A DNA stretch of 64,000 nt, from assembly GCA_014529385.2 (NCBI GenBank), contig CM043944.1, forward strand, positions 54,855,768 through 54,919,767. The letters are read 5' to 3'. Below, piece by piece: positions 35,560-46,100 of the stretch (position 1 is its first letter; every line of letters begins with the position of its first letter). A program made the position numbers and the translations under genes. This DNA is from Adiantum capillus-veneris. Taxonomy: Eukaryota; Streptophyta; Polypodiopsida; Polypodiales; Pteridaceae. The notes under the pieces were generated by a model that had not been told where the DNA came from, searched no databases, and saw only the letters and a program-made list of their open reading frames with translations.

Positions 35560-35572
35560 GGCTCTGATACCA
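35560..35572 (-). other. Primer-binding site (initiator Met tRNA type)
   Basis: The minus strand reads TGGTATCAGAGCC directly after the LTR end. This is the standard plant copia PBS. Confidence 0.9.
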
Positions 35573-35894
35573 TGTAAAGAATGAGGATGCAAGAGAGCTA
35601 CACAAGACAAGCACAAAGCACACAGAGATGGAAAGCTTCTTCTTCTTCTTCACAGAAAAGAGAGTACAAAATGACTAAGTGCTAAAGCTGAAAAGTAGCA
35701 CATATGTACATGCGGTCACTAAGTGTGAACTCGCTAGAAGCGTACTAGGCTGGCACTATAAGTGTAGTCCAGCTGTAGAATCACTGGCAGAGATCCTCCG
35801 TGTCGGTCACCTAACGCGCCAGTGAGTAAATGCCGTAAGCGGCCAAGACCCGTAGTGGATGCCAGCTCAAGGTGTAGAGCTCGACATCTCAACA
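35573..35894 (-). repeat. 5' LTR of the truncated copia element
   Basis: On the minus strand it would run from TGTTGAGATG to ...CTTTACA, directly joined to the PBS. The outer end is inferred from the TGTTGAGATG phrase, because there is no second LTR to compare. Confidence 0.6.
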
Positions 35895-36862
35895 GAGTCG
35901 ACGCTCTTAAAGATTACCCAAACTCATTCTTGAGATGAGGACATCTCAAATTTTTCACGTTGGGGAGGTTGTAAGGTCTCTGACCCGATCACAAGAGCAC
36001 CCTTGTACCACGAAATGAATACAATGGAATAAGTTACTATTTTTAGCAGTTTTTCATATTCTGTCAGTGCCATGATGTTTAGAATGTTATAAAGCTTAAA
36101 AATATGAATTTAAATAACTTTTGTGAAAAATTTCCAAAAATAGTAAGTTTTTGGTCACCCGACCCGTCCAGTCTTGACCGTCTCGAAAATTTGCACCCGT
36201 ACCACGAATTTGAAAAAAATGCGTTTTCGGACCTTGGGGGCTGCTAAATATGGCAGGTACTCGGGCCAGTACGCCTTAGTTATAGCTTTTTATGGCAATT
36301 TACGGCATCAAAATCCGATTTGTATGACCCGTTTTAGCCTAGAACCAAATTTCCTAAAAATTGTCCGGGGAGGCACCGGGGGCCCGGGACTGTGTGGGAA
36401 CAGGTCCCAGGCCACTCCAGATCAACTTTAGCAGCTAGGGGGCTCCCTCTTGCTTTGTGGGAGTCTTGGGAAAGCTGCCAAGCCTACAACTCAGTCTCAG
36501 AACCAGTTAACCAAGCCAACCTGGCACTTGGTGGGCAGAGAACTGGACTTGCCATGCTTAACTGGAGAAGCTCCCATATGCATTTAGCAACCCAGATCGA
36601 TTTTCAGCATGTAGGAGCCTATTTAAAGACCTGCATACACACACACACACACTTATGATGACACACACTCACACAGTGCATACACACACACCCACATACA
36701 TTGGGGAGGTGCTGCCGAATCACACACCTATTGAAGAAGAAGCTAGGAGGGAGGTGCTGCCGAATTTTCATCTCAAGAGGCTCGATTAGATCAGAAAATC
36801 GAGAAGATTACCAGCTCTTAATCACGCTCTTTCCCCAAGCTAATCATTTAAAGTAGTGAGAA
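35895..36862. other. Gene-free spacer, CACTA 5' region
   Basis: Contains GTACCACGAA twice (about 36,006 and 36,197), a GC-rich stretch near 36,370-36,420, an AC microsatellite at about 36,638-36,700, and GGAGGTGCTGCCGAAT twice (about 36,705 and 36,752). It may be 5' untranslated or subterminal sequence of the CACTA relic. I could not identify a CACTA terminal repeat. Confidence 0.4.
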
Positions 36863-37003
36863 ATGGCCCCGGTTAAGAGGACGCGCTTCGGTGGTGCCCA
36901 TGATCGCGAAGCAGGAACGAGCAATGTCAACGGAAAGGGAAAGGCTCCCATGGACGAGCAAATACTGGCCATCTCACGGGCCATCGATGAAGAAGTGGAA
37001 GAG
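36863..37003 (+). CDS. Possible short first exon of a CACTA-associated gene
   Basis: ATG opens 47 codons (MAPVKRTRFGGAHDREAGT...) that run into a GAG|GTAGAT donor-like site. It is charged, basic at the start and acidic at the end. Base composition is richer in GC than its surroundings and codon-like. No domain recognised. It lies about 1 kb upstream of the TNP2-like frame on the same strand. Confidence 0.35.
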
Positions 37004-38045
37004 GTAGATCATATTTTTTTTCGAGTTGTTTAAATTAACATTGCATACGCTAGTTAGGAATGCTCATATCCCCAAACATGTTGGAGAAATCCGATGGAAA
37101 CCTCGGCATTGAAATCATTATACATTAAGTTCTAAAGTAGGAAGGTAATGTTTGATGGGTATGCTGTTTGCAAGAGGAAAGAATGTCTGCTAGGAAAAAT
37201 TTAGCTCGGCATGTTCATTTTATTTCCAATGTTGAATCAGTCCTGACCCCCCTACTGATCACAGGGGGTAGAGTTCCTCGTTAAGGACTCTTGAATCCAA
37301 GACATGCTTTCTATGCGGTGGATACCCACGACTTGCTTTCTATGCGGTGGGAACCCACGTCTTGCTTTCTATGCGGTGGGAGTGTCCATGACGTGCTTTC
37401 TATGCGGTGGACATACCTAGTTGTATGGGCAGCTAGGCGACAACGGGAGGAGTGAACTCTCGCTGGAGGGGGGATGTTGTACCTTCAGGACATTGGAATT
37501 TTTATGAATAAGTTTGAGTAGAATTTTTTCTAGAATTCTGTCTTGGTGTTGTTTGCAATACTGGTTGAAGGGCTGTTTTAACGAACCATGTGATTCGGAA
37601 TTAAACAAGGAATATTTATGTTGAACAACCTTTGTGGTAGTAATTAGGTCACACGATGAAGTGTGAGTGTGGGGGTGGAAAGTGGGGGCTTGGCTCAGGT
37701 TGCCAATGCCTACGAGATGGGTGGTCCCGATTGGTCGGGAACTCTCTGTCCCCATTGTGCTACTTCGATATTAGTAATACTCATTGCCCCTAGAGCGGTG
37801 AAATCTCGAGTGTACGTGCCTCTGAAACATGGGGAAAAAGGCACTCTGGGTTTCTCTCCTCTTGGAAGGTCGGTCTTAGGATCGCTAGATAGTTAAGTAC
37901 GCTTCCCCTGCGAGGTGGAGCTAGATCTCGTTGCTAGTAGGCTCGACTCACTTTGTGATGAGAGATCGTCCGCTAGTTGAACCCTGAACCATTTTGTTTG
38001 CTTCCGTTATAGATCTAGTGGCCACCAGGTTTACCATCAGATCCG
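37004..38045. other. Probable CACTA intron or spacer with a short tandem repeat
   Basis: Four copies of GCTTTCTATGCGGTGG at about 37,304, 37,334, 37,363 and 37,394 (about 30-bp spacing). Nothing coding recognised, although the TNP2 frame may extend a little upstream of 38,046, after a TTCCGTTATAG acceptor-like site near 38,012. Confidence 0.45.
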
Positions 38046-39533
38046 TTGTCTGATACGACGGGGTGGGGACCTCACACTATGCATGTACAAGAGTGGCGTC
38101 GCCGATGGGAGCAACATGAGGGGCAACCTGTTCCAAGAATGAAACGTTTGTCCATTCTCCATACATTGCCATACTGGGGTGATCTACTAATTAACCATTT
38201 GCTGGATCCAATGCATATATTCAAGAATGTGGGAGAGCTCCTCTAGAAGACAATCATGGGAATGAAAGACAATCGAGCTTCACGAGATGATTTGCAATCG
38301 GTTGGAAAGATGCCAGAGCTGTGGCATTTCACCAATGCAGCTGGTCAAACAAAACTTCCAAGAGCGCCATGGTTATTGCTAAAAAACAAAGAGCGACAAG
38401 TGAAAAGGGTGATTTCAGAGTTCAGGACGCCAACAGGATATATGCGATGTCTCAAGACAGCATTCACCCGTGACGATCAACTATCAGGGTTGAAATCGCA
38501 CGACTGGCATAAGTTCTTGCAATTCATTCTTCCAATTGCAATCATGGGGTGTTTAACGGAGGAAGTGCGGACCTGCATATACAATATTTCAGAGCTAGTG
38601 CAGTGGATCTCTTCCAAGGAGATACGGGAGGAATCTATTGCAGTCGCAAGGGCTAACTCCATTGAGGCAGTTTGCATGATTTAGAAGTATCTATCCACGA
38701 GCTGCCTAACTATCCAAATGCACTTGCTCGTCCATGTAGTAGATGAGGTTGCAGTGGCAGGTACAGTCCACAACCGTTGGATGTTCTTTCTAGAGCAGTT
38801 CATGAAAACACTTGAGGGTTTTGTTCGCCAAAAAGCGCGTCCGGAGGGGAGCATGGTAGAAGGATGGCTGGTGCAAGAGTCTCTTGTATTGACGACCGAA
38901 TTTATATCCGTTTCTGACCCAGAAATGCCTCGACTGTGGAGCGATGAGGAGGATGCAAGACTAGTGGGAGAGGAGCCGCAAGGGCAAGGGCTGCCGAAGA
39001 AAATGAACCTGGCCATGCGAGAAAAGATCATGAAGTCCTGTATACTAAATTAAGCGCCGATGCAAAAATGGCTTGAAAGGTACGAAGAAGAGAAAGAGAG
39101 ACGCAATCTAGAGCGACAGGATTTTAGGCAAAGTCGAACGACTAGAGGCTTACCCTTGCCAGACTATCTCGCTCCTCTACCTGAATTCCCTGCAATGGCA
39201 TGGTTGGACAAGACAGTGAGAGCAGCTCGATAGATCGGAGAACCCATATCTCTAGAAGAGGAAGAGCTGGCTATTGGATGTGACAGGAAGTATCATACAT
39301 ACATGGCACTGTGGTCGCATGGAAAGCATTTCAGAACACAAAAAATTGACAGCAGAAGAAACACGTTTGATAGTGGGGTAATGGTTAGTTTCATGCAAAA
39401 GAGCAGGGCCAGTGCTAGAGACACGAATGAGAGCACTAGCAACCTGGATTATTGTGGTCTAGTGTCAGATATCCTGAAAGTAAGCTTTAGGTGGTTTGAG
39501 ATAAGCAAGAAAAGGAAAAAGTCACTTACATAG
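38046..39533 (+). pseudogene. CACTA (En/Spm) TNP2-like transposase fragment with several stops
   Basis: One continuous frame with stops at 38,244 (TAG), 38,682 (TAG), 39,051 (TAA) and 39,231 (TAG) and no frameshift. Recognisable TNP2 family phrases occur in order: LPYWGDLLINHLLDPMHIFK; MGMKDNRASRDDLQ; LSGLKSHDWHKFLQFILPIA; VHNRWMFFLEQFMKTLEG; ARPEGSMVEGWLVQES (the DUF4218-type region); and GVMVSFMQKSRASARD...LDYCGLVSDI at the end. Only the C-terminal half of a full TNP2 transposase is present, so the catalytic N-terminal part is missing or upstream and unrecognised. The family catalyses cut-and-paste transposition. This copy is dead. Confidence 0.85.
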
Positions 39534-39847
39534 TGGAGACGATCCTTAGAGAGTACCAGCCTGCTCTGGGTTCTTCCGTTGTTTCGGCGCGGTGGATCAA
39601 GGGTGTTGCACGGGACACCATCAAACATCGACGAGATGCAGCTAGGAAGGCTTTCAGGACCGGCTCGCCGAAGCCTTTGGGCATCCCACACGAGACGTGG
39701 CTGCAGATCAGGGAGGATGAGCGGACAGCGGCCACCCGGTTCAGACAGCAGCGTGAGGCCGCGCAGGTACGACAGATGACTAGGGGGACATCTCATCTTG
39801 GCAGCGGAGGCTTCGACACCTTTCGCTATGAGTTTGTGAGTTTCTAA
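39533..39847 (+). pseudogene. Transposase_24-like fragment of the CACTA element
   Basis: About 104 residues in another frame from the TNP2 part. GIPHETWLQIREDERT followed by FRQQREAAQVRQMTRG and HLGSGGFDTF matches the pattern of the plant Ptta/En-Spm Transposase_24 family (P-x-G-I-x-x-x-x-W, then a K/R-rich helix, then H-x-x-GS-x-G). A possible 54-bp intron (GTAAGC at 39,479, ACATAG at 39,532) would join it to the frame above. A further exon may start at about 39,925 after an ACGCAG acceptor and soon meets stops. Probably the accessory ORF of the same CACTA relic. Confidence 0.6.
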
Positions 39848-40607
39848 TCCAATCTTAACTATGGCATTTTTTAAAATGCGATGAATCATGTATTCTTATT
39901 ACTTTGATTTTTGTATAAACGCAGAATCTTGCGATGCATCGAGCTCCATCATGCAAGGAGGAGTCAGATGGATATCGCAAAGGTATCTATGAAGTACGAA
40001 ATGATCTTGAAGCTTGAGGAGAGCCTGTAGACTGGGAGGCCTTACAGTCTCGCTGATCGCTTGAGGTGAGACGTTAATATGTGTGAGTTGATTTAATTAA
40101 GTCAGTATATGTGAAGTAATATCAATACTAATTTTGTGAGTTGTCCTATGTGCAGGTTGCGACGCCTAGTCATTAGTGGACCAGATTTCATCTATATGCT
40201 TTGTGAGACACAGACACGCTTCTGTGTCTCTTTTTTGTACAAACAATTAGTGTTCAGACAGTTATTGTTTCCCTTATGGTTATGATTATTATCATTATCA
40301 TTGTATAGACAGTTATTGTTTCTCTTTCTGGTTATGCTTATGGTTATTGTTAATTTTGTTTATGGTTATGGTTATCTGCATTATGGTTTTGATCAAAGTG
40401 ATTATAGCCGGTTATGGTTTTAAGTTATGGTTATGCTTTTAAGTTATGGTTATGGTTCGTTATGGTTATGCTTTTAAGTTATGGTTATGGTTCGTTATGG
40501 TTATGCTTTTAAGTTATGGCTATGTTTTTCAGTTGGTACGGTTGTCTTTCATTAGCCTTAAATCTCATGTGAGATCCTACATGGATAGCATGTAGGAGGC
40601 ATAGAGT
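39848..40607. other. CACTA 3' region with a TTATGG-rich minisatellite
   Basis: TTATGGTTATG phrases from about 40,270 to 40,530. The clearest unit, about 35 bp (CTTTTAAGTTATGGTTATGG), is repeated two to three times around 40,430-40,520. No gene seen after about 40,070. Confidence 0.6.
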
Positions 40608-40963
40608 TGTCCCGACATGCCTACACGAAGAGCAGGCAAGGTGAGGCAGAAAACTGCATCAAAAACCATGAAGGATCCACAACGACCCAAAACATGCAAA
40701 ATTTTGAACTTTAGTTGAGCTTCTTTTAAGTTTTACATGAGTTTTAGTTATATACAAGTCTCACTTCAAAAAACTTACTTATCGAGGCATACAATAACCC
40801 GACAGGATGCCATGCTAGTGACTTGCCCTTCATATACATGTGCTTGCTAAAGAAAGCTAAAAAAATCACAGAACCAAATGCCACATATACTTTTGAAATC
40901 AGGCGTCATGTCCATATGTACAAATTTACAAAAAACATGGGTTTTCTCAAAATGTACCCAACA
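40608..40963 (-). repeat. LTR copy 1 of the degenerate element
   Basis: Shares CATGAGTTTTAGTTATATAC, AAGTCTCACTTCAAAA and TGTCATGTCCATAT-type phrases with copy 2, with many substitutions (roughly one in six to seven bases by eye), so the insertion is old. Confidence 0.7.
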
Positions 40964-42829
40964 TAGTTTGCCCAACCCCCCAGTCTGCTAGAGAATTTAT
41001 GCTCATCAGTAGACTATGGACAAGCTTATGTACAAATTTATATCATGTGCAAAGACATTAGAGCCATATACCCTTACCATGATCAAATGGAAAAGTATTG
41101 TCTCTTGCATCCATTGTGTACACATAATGGCATTCTTTAAAGTCACAAGGACAATCATCAATCACTAGTGACCTCCAACCATCAATATACATGTCATAAA
41201 AATCAAAATACCATGGATCAACATTCTCACCACCATCAGATGTTTCACTAACATTAGACCAAGGCAAACATCCATTGTATCCATGTCATCATGGTTGTCC
41301 CAAATTTCCAAGCTAGAATCCTCTTCAACATCCACACATGCATGTGAGGTTTTCATGAGCCTCTTCACCCTTGACAATGCATGTCACACATTAACTTGCA
41401 TCTCCTAATCCATCTCAACTTGCGGATCATCAAAGCCCAAATTAAGACTATGATCATAATCCACATCATTCAAACCAACCTCTTGCGCAAAAATAAAATC
41501 ATAGCTAGTAGGAGAGCGAATGCCACCAATAGCATCATCTACATCACAAACATCAATTTCAACATCAAAATTGGATACCACATCAACTTATAAGATGGAG
41601 GAGCAAAAAACATCACCTAGAATGTCAACATGCATGTCATTTGCACCATGAGAACCGATAAGCATGTGATCTAAATACATAGAAGTATGAAAGACCTCAT
41701 CTTCACAAGAATTTATATAGGAAACCAAATCAGCCATGTCATTGCTCTCTTTGTCATACATGGCCTCCAAGGTCTTTTCTTTCACAATATTTCTTGCACA
41801 TAACTTCTTATCAATATCTACATCATGAAGAGAGAGAGCCTCATCTTCTACAATCATCACTAGCGATAGAGGATCTCTTGTGTGAAATGCATGAAGAAGT
41901 AGAATACTGATTGACATCTTCCAACCATCTTCCTTGCCTCAAGAAATCAACAATTCTCTTCACACCCAACAAGTCAGTGCAAGCAACATCCATGCCGAGA
42001 CATCTTGGAAGGGTACCAATAAACAAGAATTTCTCTTCCATTGCATCAAGAACAATATCCTCCAAATCCTCTAGCTCCTGCTTTAGAGAGAAAAACCTCC
42101 TTAATGCATGTCCAACTCTGTTATGCTACTTAGCTTCAACTTACTCATCATATCATTCATCTTCAACAAGGTATCATTGAGCTTGACCATGGAAGCACTT
42201 TTATGTATCCACCATCCAATCTCAAGGTAGCTCAAGCCAACAATCCAATCAAACCCATAAAATCAAGGTTACTTGAAGTAACTCCCCGATGGGGGCACCA
42301 AAACACTGTTGGGAAAAAGGAAAAGCGAGACACCTCTACAGCTTTATATCCCAAGAGCGTTCAAACCTCAACCTCAGCTCCAAAAAGTATACCAAACAAC
42401 TCTTAGTAAATCCCAACCAAAAGGCTTATGCTCCCTCAGGAATTTACAAGCACACGCCCACCTAAAGGACCATAGCACATAGGAGCAAAATGCTGACAAA
42501 GCACGAATTTATAGCACACATCGACCAATGCATATGAAGACAAGAGCCTCCCCTTTCACAATTTAACATCACAAACCCATAACTTCAACATCAATACCAG
42601 AATTCATGGATGCATGCCCTCCCAATCTGTCTGTTGCACACAATCTGCCACTAGGCTGCCATAGCCATAACCCTATAGGGAACTATTTGTAGCTTGAAGA
42701 GCACAACTCCAGTTGGGGCACTTTAAAGATTTAAAGAAATTTTGAAAAATGATTGGCAAGAAAGCTGAAGATGGCCAAAATTGAATATATACGTTGCTAC
42801 ATGCAAAATTGACGCGAACAGTAGAGAGC

Positions 42830-43181
42830 TATCCCGACACGACTATATGTAGAGCAGGCAAGGCGAGGCAAAAAACTGCATCGGAAACCATCAAGGAGCC
42901 ACAAAAATCTAAAACCTTGAAAATTATGAACTTTGGCTAAACTTTTTTTCCGTTTGTACATGAGTTTTAGTTATATACAAGTCTCACTTCAAAACACTTA
43001 CTAACGAGCACATATAGTAACCCAACAGCTGGGCGCTATTCTAGTGACTTGTCCTTCATGTACATGTCCTAAAGCAAGCTAAAAAAGTCACAAAACTAAA
43101 TCCCACACACCCTTCTGATAGTGGGTGTCATGTCCATATATACAAATTTACAAAAACAGGGTTTTCAAAATGCATCCAACA
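42830..43181 (-). repeat. LTR copy 2 of the degenerate element
   Basis: Counterpart of copy 1. It begins TATCCCGAC (copy 1: TGTCCCGAC) and ends ATCCAACA on the plus strand. Confidence 0.7.
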
Positions 43182-46100
43182 ACGCGTATTCGTGAACCTC
43201 AACAAAACTAACAATGCTTAATACTTGAATGAAAGAGCAAGGAAAGAGGAACACAATGCAAGTCTCAAAATTGAAAAGGGACCACCCAATTATTGGTTGC
43301 AATGATTACAAGCTAGAGCTTTGTAGTCTTGAGCGTACATACAACAGAGCTTATTTCTCCTCCAAAGATAAATCTCTTCTTCACATTAAGGTTATTGATT
43401 TTTATACCTAGGGATTTTTAAATGGCCAATGGCTAGCTCACATGTTCCTTTACACATATCAAGATAGAATTACAACGCAGGAAACTGACTTCCTACTATG
43501 AAATCAAGATTTACACATAATGTAGCTACATTAGCTCGGAAAAATAATAGACTCATACAAATGTGGTGTCATCAAGCTTATTTTGAATAATGACTTTACG
43601 TAAGGACATAAAGATTTCTTACGATAGACAAGGAGTTATGCTGACCCTAAACACTCTACTTGAATCTTTGAAGAAGGGGATATGGCATTTTTGAGAGTGA
43701 AACACAAACCTACTATTTTATTAATGGGTAAGTGCAAGAACTGTAGGATATTGTGGATCTTTTGTCATCACACACAAAGTCATTGACCAAGCTTACAGAC
43801 TTTTGTTACCACTGCATATCAACATACATGATGTTTTTTACATCAACTTACTCAAGAGATATGTGCCTAACCCAAATCACATTCTTTATGATTCTCTATT
43901 ATCTAATTCCATCGATGGAACTTTTGCAGTACATCATCAAGCCGTTCTTTAAAAAATGATTAAATCTCTTCACAACCAGATCATCATTGAACACCTTCTC
44001 AAGTGGTCAACATATCCTAAGGAGGGTGCTACCTGGAAACCTGATGCTATAATGAGGCTTACTTATCCAAACTTCATGTTGAGGTGATGACATTATTTGC
44101 AAACATATGCATAGGTAGGCACATCATTAATATCTGTTTCATATTCATACATATTGGGATCCCAACACTTATAGATAATGGCCAACCTAAAATTGCTCCA
44201 AGTATGGATATATTTCTATTGAAGCTTTTGAACTCGCACCACAAAATCTAGAATCACAAATGCATCAAATTTTTTAATGCGTTACTTCTTTGTTACGTCA
44301 TGTAACTCCAAATCCTTTGCATAGCACTTGAGATATCCTATTAGATCATGGCTATTGAAAATAGTTTGCTTGTAAAAATTCAGTGCTTGGCATTTTCAAG
44401 AGCTAACTATTGTATCTTGCTTCTAGCTTTCTAGCTCGTCAAACTCCCTTTCCCCCATTGCTAACTTGGATTCTTTAAAATTTTGTGTTGTATTCTACTC
44501 TTCAAGTCCACGTTATTCATATTTTGTAGATTGTTTCACTTTATACTTCTTGCTTTCCAAAATTATACAAAAGTTTTGATTCATTAATTGAAATTGATTT
44601 TCTTATTGTTGTTGAGTAAAGTACTGATGTTGCATGAAAGTAGCAAATTGTTGCATCATTTATTCTTGCGACATAGACATCTTCTCGGGCATATTGTTCC
44701 TACCCTGCCTTGTTTCACATTGGGTTCACAAATGCTCTCAAGGAGTATGCATTTGCGAGGTGAGCCGGGTTAGCACCGGGCCACTCATCGTGGAAAAAAA
44801 GTGAGAGAAAATATACACCACAAGGAACCTATTCACCAATAATTCTTTGGAACCAAAATATGTATTTCTAATGAATATTTGAAATCAAATATAAAATTTA
44901 ACTCTAAACACGACTCTCTGTTCTATATTCTTTTGCATAGCCAAGAGCAAAAGAGAGAGAACTGAAACATTTGACAAATGAGAGCACGCGAAAGGGTGCA
45001 CTCTTCATCTTCATGCCTTGCTCTTACCCTTTGCTTCAATTAAAACCTTCTTCTTTGCCTTTCCTTACTCCTTCCTTGTCCAAAAGCGCTCGACAAATAT
45101 TTTATTTAACCTATTCTTCCACTACTCTTTAATGCTTACCATAATCACCTTCTTCTCCTTTCTACGAACCTCACTTAAAATGCTTTACCAGCCCAACCAA
45201 AAATACAAAAAAGTGCTTATATATTTCTCTTGTTGCTCTTCAAATCCCACCTCGTCACATGAACCTCCACACACTTGCTCCTCAAATTTTTGCATATGAT
45301 CTCATAAGCCTCTTCTTTCCTTGCCAAGTTCTCTTTGGCGTGTGAAGAAACCTCTTATTCCCCATCAAAACGCTCTTCTTTTATTCTCATTGTTCCTTCC
45401 CAAAATTAATAACAATTCTTTTCTTCTCTTTATCTGCTAAAAACCTCTTTTTTCCCATTGCCACTATGTGAAAGCTCTCCCAAAATTAGCTTTTTGTTAT
45501 GGTTTTAATAGCATGGAAACCCTCGTCTACTAATGATCTAGTAGGTTGTCTTTGATATGCATCAAAGCCCATGTTTATCATGCCAAAAGGTAGCACCCCT
45601 GCATGTTGACAATTTTTCCCTTCTACCCCAACTCCCACCAAAACTTTTAAACGGATGCCCTAAGCTCAAAAATTTTGAACAACTTTTTCTTCTCAATGGG
45701 CATTGTCGCTCCACATTAAACACCCCCCCCCCCCGGCGCGCGGCTGCCTCCCCCATTTTTACCAATGGGCCCTAAGCCCTAATCTTCAGTAGCCAAACCC
45801 TCCTTTGGGTGGCCAAGGCACACTCTTTAGTGTACATATTTAATGTAAGACATTATATGACATCTTTATTTGGCACGCTATCGATCATGGAATATCCAAG
45901 ATTATTCCATACATTCAATGCTCTCCAAGAGTCAACATGTCAGGTAGTAAGCTTGTTCAAACATCTTTCGTGCATTATGAACATGTGACTTAAATATTGA
46001 CCACATCTTTGCTGAGAACAACATATTTATCTAGCAATGTTGATTGAGAAAATCAACTTATGGCTTCCTTTACACTAACATGTTGCCATACTATCGCAAT

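Larger units (their letters stand above)
32140..35894 (-). mobile_element. Truncated Ty1/copia retrotransposon
   Basis: In minus-strand order: 5' LTR, PBS, gag, protease, integrase and the first part of reverse transcriptase, then an abrupt end. The rest of RT, RNase H and the 3' LTR are missing, so target-site duplications cannot be checked. The breakpoint falls right after [10 protein letters not shown] of RT, next to the 3' flank of the transposase-like gene. Confidence 0.9.
40608..43181 (-). mobile_element. Small degenerate LTR retroelement
   Basis: Two direct repeats of about 355 bp flank 1.9 kb. Read on the minus strand, the repeats begin TGTTGG and end CGGGAYA, the usual TG...CA form, and a G-rich tract (CTGGGGGGTTGGGC) lies where a polypurine tract should be, next to the 40.9-kb copy. 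The internal part has short minus-strand frames (for example EDIVLDAMEEKFLFIG and DARDNTFPFDHGKG) that I cannot assign to gag or pol. No clear PBS or target duplication. Likely an old non-autonomous element. Confidence 0.6.

Noticed and set aside
40270-40530. TTATGG-rich tract as an interstitial telomere
   Set aside because: The plant telomere repeat is TTTAGGG. This tract is a 35-bp minisatellite with TTATGG phrases.
41058-42065. Minus-strand frames of 69-109 residues as host genes
   Set aside because: They lie between two LTR copies and show no domain; best taken as decayed element interior.
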